Shown here piece by piece: positions 53,135 to 61,639 of a stretch of 64,000 nt of DNA. Source of the DNA: Lewinella sp. IMCC34191 (GTDB taxonomy: Bacteria > Bacteroidota > Bacteroidia > Chitinophagales > Saprospiraceae); the NCBI RefSeq assembly GCF_003390935.1, contig NZ_QNQZ01000011.1, forward strand, positions 62,001 to 126,000, given 5' to 3'. The translations under genes were made by a program, and so were the position numbers. Below the pieces are notes generated by a model. That model was not told where the DNA came from. It saw nothing but the letters and a program-made list of their open reading frames with translations, and made no database searches. Numbering within the stretch: position 1 is the stretch's first letter; the number at the start of each line of letters is the position of its first letter.

Positions 53135-55831
53135 ATGCAAAATTTGAGTTTGACCGGTCTGTTGGCCGCCCTGTTGCTCGTCCTGAGCTGTAATACCCCC
53201 CGCCAGACCACGACCAGTACCACCCCGCCCGCGCCTACCACGGACAACCCCGCCGTGGCAGAGGACACCGCCATCGTGGAAACGGAGATGCGGAATCTGG
53301 ACACCATGACCGTCCGCCCCTCCACCAACGGTGTAATCAGCGACGAGGAGATCGACGGTACGGCACAGGAGGAAATCCCCAATACCCTGCCCCCCCGGGC
53401 GATCGCCTACCAGCGGGTCCACGACCTGCTACACACCAAACTGGAAGTCAGCTTCGACTGGGACCAGGAAATGGTGATCGGCAAGGCGACCCTGCGCCTG
53501 AAGCCCATCTTCCGGCCGAGCGACGAACTCACCCTGGACGCCAAAAACCTCAATTTCAACTCCATTAGCCTGGAGGATGGCACCGAGCTGGACTATGCAT
53601 ACGACGACGACCGCCAGCGCGTCACCATTATGCTGGATAAAGCCTACACCCGCGGTGAGGAATACACCATCGTCCTCGATTATACCGCCATTCCGGCCGC
53701 GAGCGGTACCGCCGGCGGAGCGATCACCTCCGACAAAGGGCTTTTCTTCATCAACCCCCGTGGCGAGGACGGCGATAAGCCCCGGCAGATCTGGACCCAG
53801 GGCGAGACCGAAAACAACAGCCGCTGGTTCCCCACCATCGACAAACCCAACGAGCGCACCACCCAGGAACTGTACGTGACCGTCGACGACGAGTACGAAA
53901 CGCTGTCCAACGGCGTCCTGGTCAGTTCGGAGCCCGCCGGCGACGGCCAGCGCACCGACTACTGGAAGATGGACCTGCCCCACGCCCCCTACCTCTTCGC
54001 CCTCGTGGTGGGCGACTTCGAGATCGTGGAGGACGAGGAGTGGAACGGCATCCCCGTGAACTACTACATGGAAGAAGAATACGCCGACTACGCCAAGGCC
54101 ATTTTCCCCTATACGCCGGAGATGCTGAGCTTCTTCAGCGAAATCACCGGAACGGAATACCCCTGGCCGAAGTACAGCCAGGTAGCCGTGCGCGACTACG
54201 TCAGCGGAGCGATGGAAAATACCACCGCCGTGATCTTCGGCGAGTTCATGAACGGTACGGACCGCGACCTGATCGACGTCGACATGAATGAGAAGATCGT
54301 CGCCCACGAGATGTTCCACCACTGGTTCGGCGACCTAGTAACCTGTGAAAGCTGGTCGAACCTGACCCTCAACGAGGGATTCGCCAACTATAGTGAGTAC
54401 CTGTGGATGGAAAGAAAGCACGGGAAGGACGCCGCCGACTATCACCTTCTCGAAGAGTGGCAGGGCTACTTCGGCTCCGTGCAGAACAGTGCCCCCCACG
54501 AACTGATCTGGTACGACTACGACGACAAGGAGCAGATGTTTGACGCCCACAGCTACAACAAAGGTGGAGCGGTGCTGCACATGCTGCGCAACTACGTGGG
54601 CGATGAGGCTTTCTTCGCCAGCCTGGAGCACTACCTCAGCCGCAACGAATTCACCGCCGTTGAGGTGGACGAGCTCCGGATCGCCTTCGAAGACACGACC
54701 GGCGAGGACCTGAGCTGGTTCTTCGAGCAGTGGTTCCTGAAGGCGGGCCACCCCCGTATGCGGATTACCACCGATTACGCCGACGGCAGCCTCTCCCTGC
54801 ACGTGGAGCAGGTGCAGGACATCGACAACAACGTGCCCGCCGTATTCCGCATTCCCGTTGACGTGGACGTCTATACCAATGGTACCGCCGAGCGCCACCG
54901 CATCCTGATCGACATGCGCGACCAGACCTTCGAATTGCCCACGCCCACCGAACCGGATGTCGTGGTCTTCGACCCGCAGCACCAGTTGCTGGCGGAGATG
55001 GACTTCCAGAAAACCCCCGAAGAACTCGCCGCCCAGTACCGTAGCGCGCCCGCCTTTCTGGATCGCTACGTTGCCGTAGGACAGCTTGCCGGCATGAACG
55101 GCCAGGACGAATTGCGGGAAGAAGTGCTTACCGCCGCCCTGCAGGACTCCTTCTACGCCATCCGCGGCGTGGCGTTGCAGAGCCTGGAAGAGCCTACCGA
55201 AGAACAGTTGACCGTCATTCGCGAGATTGCCCGCGGTGACGACCGCAGCCAGGTACGGGCCGTAGCCCTAAGCTTGCTTACCCAGCTGGATGATGCCGAA
55301 CTGGCTCCGATCGCCCGGGAGGCTTTGGACGCAGACGCTTACTCGGTGGTTGCCGCCGGTCTGCAAGCCCTCGTAACCGCCGACCCCGAAGGCGTAGCGG
55401 AGACGGCCGCCAGCCTGGAAGAGATTGACAATCTGGACATCAGCGCGGCCCTTGCCGGGCTATACAGTGAGTCGGGAGACCTGAGCAAGCTGCCCTACAT
55501 CGAGGGTCGCCTGGAAAGCGCCGACAATTACCAGGCCATCGATCTCTACACCGCTTACCAGACCCTGTTGGCGAAGGGACAGGACGCCGAGCAGATCGCC
55601 GGCGTAGCCCGCCTGAAGGATATCGCGATGGATCAGTCGCAGAGCCCCTGGCGCCGCCTGGCCGCTACCAAAGCCATCAGCGACCTGCGCAACTCCCTTT
55701 CCGAGCGCATCGAGGAAGCCGAGAGAGCGGAACAATTAAATAAGCTGATCATGGAGATGGGCACCAGCCTGGAGTCCATCAAAGCCGCCGAGACGAACGC
55801 CGATCTCAAGAACATCTATCAGCAGTTCTGA
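53135..55831 (+). CDS. M1 family aminopeptidase lipoprotein with HEAT-like C-terminus
   Basis: The 898-residue protein starts at the ATG at 53135 (a TTG lies 3 nt earlier). Its lipobox is LVLSC (Cys19). The M1 substrate motif GAMEN is at residues 358-362, the zinc site HEMFH at 391-395, and the third ligand Glu414 in NEGFANY follows with the canonical 18-residue spacing. The C-terminal third contains repeated helical pairs (DDRSQVRAVALSLLTQLDDAELAPIAREAL) resembling HEAT repeats. It removes N-terminal residues from peptides at the membrane surface or in the periplasm. It is followed after 36 nt by the SLC13 gene. Confidence 0.93.
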   Translation: MQNLSLTGLLAALLLVLSCNTPRQTTTSTTPPAPTTDNPAVAEDTAIVETEMRNLDTMTVRPSTNGVISDEEIDGTAQEEIPNTLPPRAIAYQRVHDLLHTKLEVSFDWDQEMVIGKATLRLKPIFRPSDELTLDAKNLNFNSISLEDGTELDYAYDDDRQRVTIMLDKAYTRGEEYTIVLDYTAIPAASGTAGGAITSDKGLFFINPRGEDGDKPRQIWTQGETENNSRWFPTIDKPNERTTQELYVTVDDEYETLSNGVLVSSEPAGDGQRTDYWKMDLPHAPYLFALVVGDFEIVEDEEWNGIPVNYYMEEEYADYAKAIFPYTPEMLSFFSEITGTEYPWPKYSQVAVRDYVSGAMENTTAVIFGEFMNGTDRDLIDVDMNEKIVAHEMFHHWFGDLVTCESWSNLTLNEGFANYSEYLWMERKHGKDAADYHLLEEWQGYFGSVQNSAPHELIWYDYDDKEQMFDAHSYNKGGAVLHMLRNYVGDEAFFASLEHYLSRNEFTAVEVDELRIAFEDTTGEDLSWFFEQWFLKAGHPRMRITTDYADGSLSLHVEQVQDIDNNVPAVFRIPVDVDVYTNGTAERHRILIDMRDQTFELPTPTEPDVVVFDPQHQLLAEMDFQKTPEELAAQYRSAPAFLDRYVAVGQLAGMNGQDELREEVLTAALQDSFYAIRGVALQSLEEPTEEQLTVIREIARGDDRSQVRAVALSLLTQLDDAELAPIAREALDADAYSVVAAGLQALVTADPEGVAETAASLEEIDNLDISAALAGLYSESGDLSKLPYIEGRLESADNYQAIDLYTAYQTLLAKGQDAEQIAGVARLKDIAMDQSQSPWRRLAATKAISDLRNSLSERIEEAERAEQLNKLIMEMGTSLESIKAAETNADLKNIYQQF

Positions 55832-55867
55832 GCAAGCCGGCCGCTTGGTCTATCTTAGCGGCTTCGT

Positions 55868-57667
55868 ATGCTCACGCCGGCCGTAGTCACATTGTTAGTA
55901 GCCCTCGGGGCGATCATCCTGTTCGTTACCGAGTGGCTAACCGTTGACCTCATTGCCATGCTCATCGTGGTGGCCCTCGTAATGGGTGGGGTGATCACGC
56001 CACAGGAAGGGCTGGCGGGCTTCAGCAACGATGCCACCCTGACGGTAGCCTTCATGTTCGTGCTCTCCGCCGCGCTGCTGAAGACCGGGGCGCTGCAGCA
56101 GGTGGCCGGCGCCATGTCGGCCCGCTTTCGCAGCCGCCCCAAGAAGGCGATGTTCATGATGATCATGACGGTGGCTTTCAGTTCCGCCTTCATCAATAAC
56201 ACGCCGGTGGTGGCGGTCTTCATCCCCGTGGTGACGCGCATCGCTTCCACCGCCAAGATCAAGGCCTCCAAGCTGCTGATCCCCCTCTCCTTCGCCAGTA
56301 TCTTCGGGGGCATCTGTACCCTGATCGGTACGTCCACCAATATTCTGGTGAGTGGGGTCGCCATCACGCACGGCCTGGAAGGCTTCAGCATGTTCACCAT
56401 CACGCCGATCGGGCTGGTGCTGCTGGGTATCGGCGCGATCTACCTGACCTACCTCGGTCCGCGGCTGCTGCCCAACCGCACGGGCGACGATAGCCTGGAG
56501 GAAAAATTCGCCCTCCACGAATACCTGGCCGAGATCGTCATCCTCGACCACCCCGATCTGGCCGGCAAGCGGATCATGGATTCCCCGCTCGTCCGGGAAC
56601 TGGAGATGGACATCATGGAAGTGCGCCGCGACGAGCAGAGCTTCCTCCTCCCCCCCGGCGATTTCCAGCTGGTGAAGGGAGACACCCTCAAGGTGCGCTG
56701 CGACCGGAAGAAGATCCTGAATCTGAAAGACTGGGTTCGGCTGGTCGATAATACCGGCAGCGTCCAGGTGATGGGCACGGGCCTGGAACGGGACAATAGT
56801 AGCCTGGTCGAGATGGTCGTTACGCCCAACTCCGAGTTCGTAGGTAAGAACCTCCGGGAAGTCGACTTCCGGCGCAGTTTCCGGGCCGTCCCCCTGGCCA
56901 TCCGCCAGCGGGAAGAAACCCTGCACGAACATCTGTACCGCTTGCCCCTTACGCCGGGCGACGTCATTCTCGCCGAAGTGAAGAGCCACTACCTGAGCGA
57001 GCTGCAGCACATCGAGCAGCAACAGGACAGCCCCTTCATCCTGCTGTCGAGCGACGCCATCACCGATTTTAACCGCGGGCGCTTCTACTTTGTCTCCGCC
57101 CTCATCCTGGCCGTAATCGCCCTGGCCACCACCGGCCTGTTGCCCATCAGCATCGCGGCCCTTCTCGGGGTTTGCGTGCTCGTCCTGGGCGGCGCGGTCA
57201 ATATGAACGAGGCCTACGAATCCATCGACTGGAAGATCGTCTTCCTCCTCGCCGGTGCCCTGAGCCTGGGTCGGGCCATGAGCAATAGCGGGCTGGACGA
57301 CACCATCGCTTCCCTGCTTACGGGGCAGATATATCAGTGGGGGCCGTTCGCGCTGGTCGCGGCCCTCTACCTGGCCACCAACGTACTCACCGAAGTGATG
57401 AGCAACAACGCCACGGCCGCCCTGCTGGCCCCGGTAGCCATCGCCGCCGCCGAGCAGGTGGGCATCGATCCCCTTCCCCTTTTGGTGACGGTGGCCGTCG
57501 GTGCTTCCGCCAGCTTCATGACGCCCGTCGGCTACCAGACTAACGCCATGGTGTACAGTGCCGGTCGCTATCGATTCATTGATTTTACCAAGATCGGGGC
57601 GCCGCTTAGTCTGATCTTTTGGTTGGTCACTACGCTTTCGGTGCCCTTCCTTTTTGGTTTGGTTTAG
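55868..57667 (+). CDS. SLC13 family permease with two TrkA-C domains
   Basis: The 599-residue protein has about eleven hydrophobic helices in two halves. Conserved loops are SSAFINNTPVVAVFIPVV and GTSTNILVSG in the first, and LTEVMSNNATAALLAPVA and FMTPVGYQTNAMVYSAG in the second. Two RCK-C/TrkA-C-type cytosolic modules lie between them (about residues 210-390). This is the layout of Na+-coupled sulfate or dicarboxylate transporters of the CitMHS/SLC13 group. Substrate not deducible. Co-directional with the M1 peptidase gene and probably co-transcribed. Confidence 0.9.
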   Translation: MLTPAVVTLLVALGAIILFVTEWLTVDLIAMLIVVALVMGGVITPQEGLAGFSNDATLTVAFMFVLSAALLKTGALQQVAGAMSARFRSRPKKAMFMMIMTVAFSSAFINNTPVVAVFIPVVTRIASTAKIKASKLLIPLSFASIFGGICTLIGTSTNILVSGVAITHGLEGFSMFTITPIGLVLLGIGAIYLTYLGPRLLPNRTGDDSLEEKFALHEYLAEIVILDHPDLAGKRIMDSPLVRELEMDIMEVRRDEQSFLLPPGDFQLVKGDTLKVRCDRKKILNLKDWVRLVDNTGSVQVMGTGLERDNSSLVEMVVTPNSEFVGKNLREVDFRRSFRAVPLAIRQREETLHEHLYRLPLTPGDVILAEVKSHYLSELQHIEQQQDSPFILLSSDAITDFNRGRFYFVSALILAVIALATTGLLPISIAALLGVCVLVLGGAVNMNEAYESIDWKIVFLLAGALSLGRAMSNSGLDDTIASLLTGQIYQWGPFALVAALYLATNVLTEVMSNNATAALLAPVAIAAAEQVGIDPLPLLVTVAVGASASFMTPVGYQTNAMVYSAGRYRFIDFTKIGAPLSLIFWLVTTLSVPFLFGLV

Positions 57668-57684
57668 GGCGGCGGGGCGCAGGT
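57667..57684 (+). repeat. dispersed GC-rich repeat at the SLC13 3' end
   Basis: GGGCGGCGGGGCGCAGGT followed by AGACAGCTT. The first base is the last base of the SLC13 stop codon. Confidence 0.6.
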
Positions 57685-57713
57685 AGACAGCTTATAATGA
57701 AGGGGGGGGAATT

Positions 57714-57796
57714 CCCGAGCTTTGCACCGGGTAACTCGGGCTGGACCGCGCTGCGGTCCATACGACAAGAGCCGGAACGCTACGCGTTCCGGCTCT
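57714..57796. other. three consecutive hairpins between SLC13 and tRNA-Pro
   Basis: CCCGAG/CTCGGG (57714-57719 with 57735-57740), TGGACCGC/GCGGTCCA (57742-57749 with 57753-57760) and a 13-bp perfect stem (57768-57780 with 57784-57796) follow one another. The last is a likely bidirectional terminator. The whole could instead be a small structured RNA. Confidence 0.55.
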
Positions 57797-57804
57797 GTAG
57801 TCTT

Positions 57805-57881
57805 TGGTCGGGATGACTGGATTCGAACCAGCGGCCTCGTCGTCCCGAACGACGCGCGCTACCGGGCTGCGCTACATCCCG
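57805..57881 (-). tRNA. tRNA-Pro (CGG)
   Basis: On the minus strand the cloverleaf begins CGGGATG and ends CATCCCG plus an encoded ACCA. The anticodon stem CGTCG/CGACG encloses the loop TTCGGGA with anticodon CGG. The T-arm shows GGTTCGAATCC. Length with CCA is 77 nt. Confidence 0.95.
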
Positions 57882-57918
57882 CGCTCCTGTGAGGGGCGCA
57901 AAGATAGGGAATGAGCGA

Positions 57919-60081
57919 TTAATTTGCCGGAGAAGATGTGGTCATTTCCCAGCGCCGTATGTCGGTTTTCAGGTCGGCTACGAGGTTTTGGAGGTAGTCG
58001 TACTCGAGGAGGAAGGTGGCGCTCGATTCGTTGCTGCCCCCTTGCCGGAAGTAGGCTTGCGCGGCGGCGGTATCGGGGGGCGACTCGGCGTGGTTTTGCT
58101 GGTCACCGGCTGCTTGCGGGTTGCAGCCGGCTATGTTGTCGGCCAGCTCGTGGGTCAGGGCGTCGACGTGGGTGGGGTCGAGTTTGCCGGCGGAGTACCG
58201 AAGGAGCGTACCAATGTGGGCTACTACGGAGAGAATACGGTGGGCGTCCGTGACCACGGCGGAGAGTCGATCCGTCTGGGCCGCCGCGCCGCCGGGTTCC
58301 CGGAGTACGCGGGAGTAGGTGGCTTCCAGCTCGCCCAGGCCGACAAAGGCCTGGCGGCGGGCCAGGCGGTACTCCAGTCCGTCCGTCTGGCCGCTGCGGA
58401 AGAGCGCCGCTTCTTCCACGAGATATGCACGCATACCTTCCAGGGCGGTGGTGAGCAATTTCTTAATGCCCTTCCGCTCCCAGGACGGCCAGAGTAAGCG
58501 GCTCGCCAGCCAGGCCAGGGCGGCTCCGATGACGGTATCGATCACCCGGTACGCAATGACGGTATAGGCATTCGGATGCAGCATGGCGTATACAAAGACC
58601 AGGTTCAGGGTAACGAAGAGCGCCGCGATCCGGTAGTCCTTGTTCAGGTAGACGAACATGAACGGGAGGGATAGAGCGGCGACCGCACCGTACACCAGGT
58701 AACTGTCCGTCAGAAAGACGACCGATGCGGCCACCACCGCTCCGATCAGCGTGCCCACCGTACGTTCCAGGGACCGGTCCTTGCTCTGTACGTAGCTCGG
58801 TCGCAGGATCACGACGACGGTCAGCATGATCCAGTAGGCATTTTGTACGCCTAGCGCTTGTCCGATGAGGTAGCCTAGCGTAACCACGGCGGCGAGGCGC
58901 AGGGAGTGCCGGAAGACGGCATCTTCGGTGGTGAAACTCTCGCGTAGTCCTTCCCAGTTGATGCGCGGACGGAGGCGGCGGTAGGCTTCTTCTTCGTAGG
59001 GCACGCCTTCGTAAGCGGGCTCGCGTTCGCCGAGGCTTTCGATGTGCTGAAGCTTTTCCAGTTGCCGCTCGACGTTGTTGACCAAGATCGTCAGGTAGTG
59101 TTGGAGCGTATTGCGGTTGCCGCCTTCCGTGTCCTCCGGCGGGGCGAGGGCGTGGACGCGTTTCCGGAGCTCCTCCGGCTGGGTGGTCCGGAAGCCGTGG
59201 GATTTATCGGCCACGCCGGTGAGGGCCGTGGCTATCTGGGTTACGACATCCGCTACGGACTTGACGGCCTCCGAGCGGCGACCAACTTCGCCGCGGAGTG
59301 GCAGGGCCGCCGCCAACTCGATCAATTCGACGAGTTCCAGGAATAGGGCGGCTTCGTGGTTTTGTCCGCTCCGGGTTACGGTTTCCGGATCGGTCGCGAA
59401 GAAGTACTCGGTGAGTTCCTTCCGGTTTTCACTGATGCTGTTGTGCAGGCTGATCAGCGGCTGCCAGTGAGCGTCCGGGTCGTCGGAACGGAGTTGCTCC
59501 GCCTTCAGTGCCAGGTACTTCGCGGTGAGCCGGAGTAGATCGTTGAGCAGGCCGATGCGGTACTGCCGGTAGCGTACCGGGTGCACCAGTAAGTTGAGCA
59601 GAATGAACCACAATCCACCGCAGGTGATGGCCAGGGCCGACTCCAGTACCTGCCAGCCAGTCTGGGGGAAGGCGTAGGCCAGCACCAGCGCCAGCAGTCC
59701 ACTAAAGCTGACCAGGCTGGCCCGCTTGCCAAGCACCGATATGTAGGCGGAAACGAAGACCAGGCAGGGCAGTACCACCAGACTCAGGTAGGTACTGGAA
59801 AGCGCGTACTGGATGAGCACGATGTTAGTCACAGCCAGCAGGAGGCCAATGAGCTGATTCGCGACGTGGGCCACCTTATTTCCCGGCAGGTCACAGATGG
59901 AAACCAGGAAGATACCCAGGGCCGTACTCACCGCGGTGGGTAAATCGAAAAGCGCCGAAACCACCGCTATCGCTACCACGATGGCCACCACGATCAGGAT
60001 ACCCCGACCGAAGCCGTGGTCCTTCAGGGTGGACACCACCCGCCGTCGAATGGAATCGGGGAACCGGGATTTCGCTTGCAT
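57919..60081 (-). CDS. FUSC (YccS-like) inner-membrane transporter protein
   Basis: The 720-residue protein has two clusters of six hydrophobic helices. The first half contains LPTAVSTALGIFLVSICDLPGNKVAH and the second AYWIMLTVVVILRPSYVQSKDRSLERTVGTLIGAVVA, which is the fusaric-acid-resistance/YccS signature. Each cluster is followed by a cytosolic helical domain. These proteins are predicted exporters of aromatic acids or related compounds. Single gene; a perfect TACCTTTG box (60148-60155, minus) gives a leader of about 60 nt. Confidence 0.9.
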   Translation of the reverse strand: MQAKSRFPDSIRRRVVSTLKDHGFGRGILIVVAIVVAIAVVSALFDLPTAVSTALGIFLVSICDLPGNKVAHVANQLIGLLLAVTNIVLIQYALSSTYLSLVVLPCLVFVSAYISVLGKRASLVSFSGLLALVLAYAFPQTGWQVLESALAITCGGLWFILLNLLVHPVRYRQYRIGLLNDLLRLTAKYLALKAEQLRSDDPDAHWQPLISLHNSISENRKELTEYFFATDPETVTRSGQNHEAALFLELVELIELAAALPLRGEVGRRSEAVKSVADVVTQIATALTGVADKSHGFRTTQPEELRKRVHALAPPEDTEGGNRNTLQHYLTILVNNVERQLEKLQHIESLGEREPAYEGVPYEEEAYRRLRPRINWEGLRESFTTEDAVFRHSLRLAAVVTLGYLIGQALGVQNAYWIMLTVVVILRPSYVQSKDRSLERTVGTLIGAVVAASVVFLTDSYLVYGAVAALSLPFMFVYLNKDYRIAALFVTLNLVFVYAMLHPNAYTVIAYRVIDTVIGAALAWLASRLLWPSWERKGIKKLLTTALEGMRAYLVEEAALFRSGQTDGLEYRLARRQAFVGLGELEATYSRVLREPGGAAAQTDRLSAVVTDAHRILSVVAHIGTLLRYSAGKLDPTHVDALTHELADNIAGCNPQAAGDQQNHAESPPDTAAAQAYFRQGGSNESSATFLLEYDYLQNLVADLKTDIRRWEMTTSSPAN

Positions 60082-60147
60082 CGTCTACTTCTTTACCCCG
60101 ATGAAAGCGAATTAGCACGCTTTACCACCAAGGGGTACTGGGTAGAA

Positions 60148-60155
60148 CAAAGGTA
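60148..60155 (-). promoter_or_regulatory. -7 element of the FUSC gene
   Basis: TACCTTTG (minus strand) is an exact TAnnTTTG match. Confidence 0.45.
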
Positions 60156-60223
60156 AGCGGGTAGGTATCGCCGAAGCCGGTTATTAAAAGGGGATTAGTG
60201 GGGCCACCTCCCCCGTACATCCT

Positions 60224-60712
60224 TCACCGCCGGCTGGAAACGGCATCAGGATATTCCTCTTTCCGTATTTCGTACCAGCAACACCGCGCTATGTCGGGGT
60301 AATCTTCGAGGCGGGGATGATCGAATTCCCCACGCTTCTCCCTGCCTATCTTTTGCATCACCCTTTCCGATCCGGCATTTCGCAAGACGCAGACCGCGAC
60401 AACCCGCTCGAGTTGCCATTGGGAGAAGGCCAGCGCCAGGCACTTTTGTGCTCCCTCCGAGCCCAGCCCCTTTCCCCAGACGCTCTTCTTCACTCGCCAG
60501 CCGATGTCGGTCGACGGATTGAAGACGGCGGGGTAATCCTGCCTGGCCATTCCGATGAAACCGATGAACTCCCCCGGTTCGATCAATTCCACGGCGAAGT
60601 AGGTGTAGCCGTACAAATCGTAGTGCTGCCGGAGCCGGTGGAGTAAGCCGGCCGATTCCTGGTCGGATAAGGGTTTCGGAAAATACTCCATCACTTCGGG
60701 GTCCAGATTCAT
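60224..60712 (-). CDS. GNAT family N-acetyltransferase, N-terminally truncated
   Basis: The 162-residue protein shows RimJ/RimL-type motifs (MNLDPEVMEYFPKPLS, IGFIGMARQ, DIGWRVKKSVWGKGLGSEGAQKCLALAF with the acetyl-CoA loop). It lacks the first strand that normally precedes (about 20-25 residues, RLxLR...). Codons upstream of the ATG at 60712 still read GGSDLPALKQ, typical GNAT sequence. They then run straight into a dispersed repeat (GRRSAGKK) with no start codon. The gene was probably truncated when the repeat arrived; activity is doubtful. Confidence 0.75.
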   Translation of the reverse strand: MNLDPEVMEYFPKPLSDQESAGLLHRLRQHYDLYGYTYFAVELIEPGEFIGFIGMARQDYPAVFNPSTDIGWRVKKSVWGKGLGSEGAQKCLALAFSQWQLERVVAVCVLRNAGSERVMQKIGREKRGEFDHPRLEDYPDIARCCWYEIRKEEYPDAVSSRR

Positions 60713-60750
60713 TTGCTTGAGTGCCGGTAAATCCGAGCCGCCATGCTTTT

Positions 60751-60769
60751 TACCTGCGCTCCGTCGCCC
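60751..60769 (-). repeat. dispersed GC-rich repeat at the 5' end of the GNAT gene
   Basis: On the minus strand GGGCGACGGAGCGCAGGTA followed by AAAAGC (one mismatch to the core). It replaces the expected N-terminal codons of the acetyltransferase and lies in the leader of the divergent sigma-factor gene. Confidence 0.65.
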
Positions 60770-60853
60770 AAATGGATCTTTGCGGTGTGGTCGATTCTGT
60801 GGAGGGGTGTAACTTTTCCGGAGCCAGCGTTACTACGGTATAAACCCGCTCCA

Positions 60854-61408
60854 ATGCAAGCTCAAGATAACGCGACCGCCTTTTTGCTCTGGTACGAGCC
60901 GCTTCACGAACGCTTCGCCCGCTACTGCGCCAGCCGCGCGACCGGACTGGATAGTGCCGAGGACATCGCCCAGGACGCCATCCTGAGCGCGCTGGAGCAG
61001 TGGGATAGGTTGGAAGATAAGAGTCGCCTGCTGCCCTATATGATCGGCATTGTCAACAACCGGGTGCGGAACGCGCTGCGCTCGGCGCGGGTACACCGTT
61101 GCTTTCTGGAGGAACGAGGCCGCATACTGAGCGAGCGCCTGCCCGCCCGACAGGAACTGGCGCTGGACCTCCAGTATCTGCTGCGCGCCATCGACCGGCT
61201 ACCGGAAGCGAGCCGGGAAGCGCTCCTGCTGAGCACCGTGAGCGGATTCAGCCTCCGGGAAGTCGCGGAGATTCAGAACGCTACGGAGGGGGCGGTGAAA
61301 GTCCGCATCAGCCGTGCCCGGAAGCAGCTACGCGAAACCTTCAACGAGGACGGCAAACCGCTCAGCATCGGTGAGCGCCTGCAGATCTACGCATCCATCC
61401 TGCTATGA
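60854..61408 (+). CDS. ECF-type RNA polymerase sigma factor
   Basis: The 184-residue protein starts at the ATG at 60854 (MQAQDNATAFLLWYEPLHERF). It has region 2 (SAEDIAQDAILSALEQWDRLED, YMIGIVNNRVRNALRSA) and region 4 (LPEASREALLLSTVSGFSLREVAEIQNATEGAVKVRISRARKQLRE). Longer in-frame sequence upstream runs through a dispersed repeat and is not coding. Its stop overlaps the start of a 52-residue ORF (ATGA), the usual position of an anti-sigma factor. A GATCTTTG box at 60775-60782 may be the promoter. Confidence 0.9.
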   Translation: MQAQDNATAFLLWYEPLHERFARYCASRATGLDSAEDIAQDAILSALEQWDRLEDKSRLLPYMIGIVNNRVRNALRSARVHRCFLEERGRILSERLPARQELALDLQYLLRAIDRLPEASREALLLSTVSGFSLREVAEIQNATEGAVKVRISRARKQLRETFNEDGKPLSIGERLQIYASILL

Positions 61409-61563
61409 AAGATACCGATCGACTGCTAAGCGAACTGCCGCCGGTGCTGCCCCCGACGATCCCGCTAGTCCGGGTTTCGGCGTGGGTGAAGCAGGGACGG
61501 GCGCGGAAGCGCTTCTATCCCGTGGTTTGGCTAAGCCGCGTCTGGCGCTGGCATAGCAACTGA
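61405..61563 (+). CDS. 52-residue protein translationally coupled to the sigma factor
   Basis: It begins MKDTDRLLSELPPVLPPTIPL and ends RVWRWHSN. The ATG overlaps the sigma-factor TGA in an ATGA junction, strongly suggesting translational coupling. It is far shorter than classical anti-sigma factors, has no membrane helix or zinc motif, and is strongly basic in the C-terminal half (KQGRARKRF). It may be a minimal anti-sigma or sigma-binding peptide, or the residue of a truncated one. Not recognised. Confidence 0.6.
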   Translation: MKDTDRLLSELPPVLPPTIPLVRVSAWVKQGRARKRFYPVVWLSRVWRWHSN

Positions 61564-61639
61564 CCTACCCCTGAATAAGTAACAGTTTTTCACCTGCCTC
61601 TGGGCGGCCTACCACCCCCATGCCCCAAACCAATGTTTT

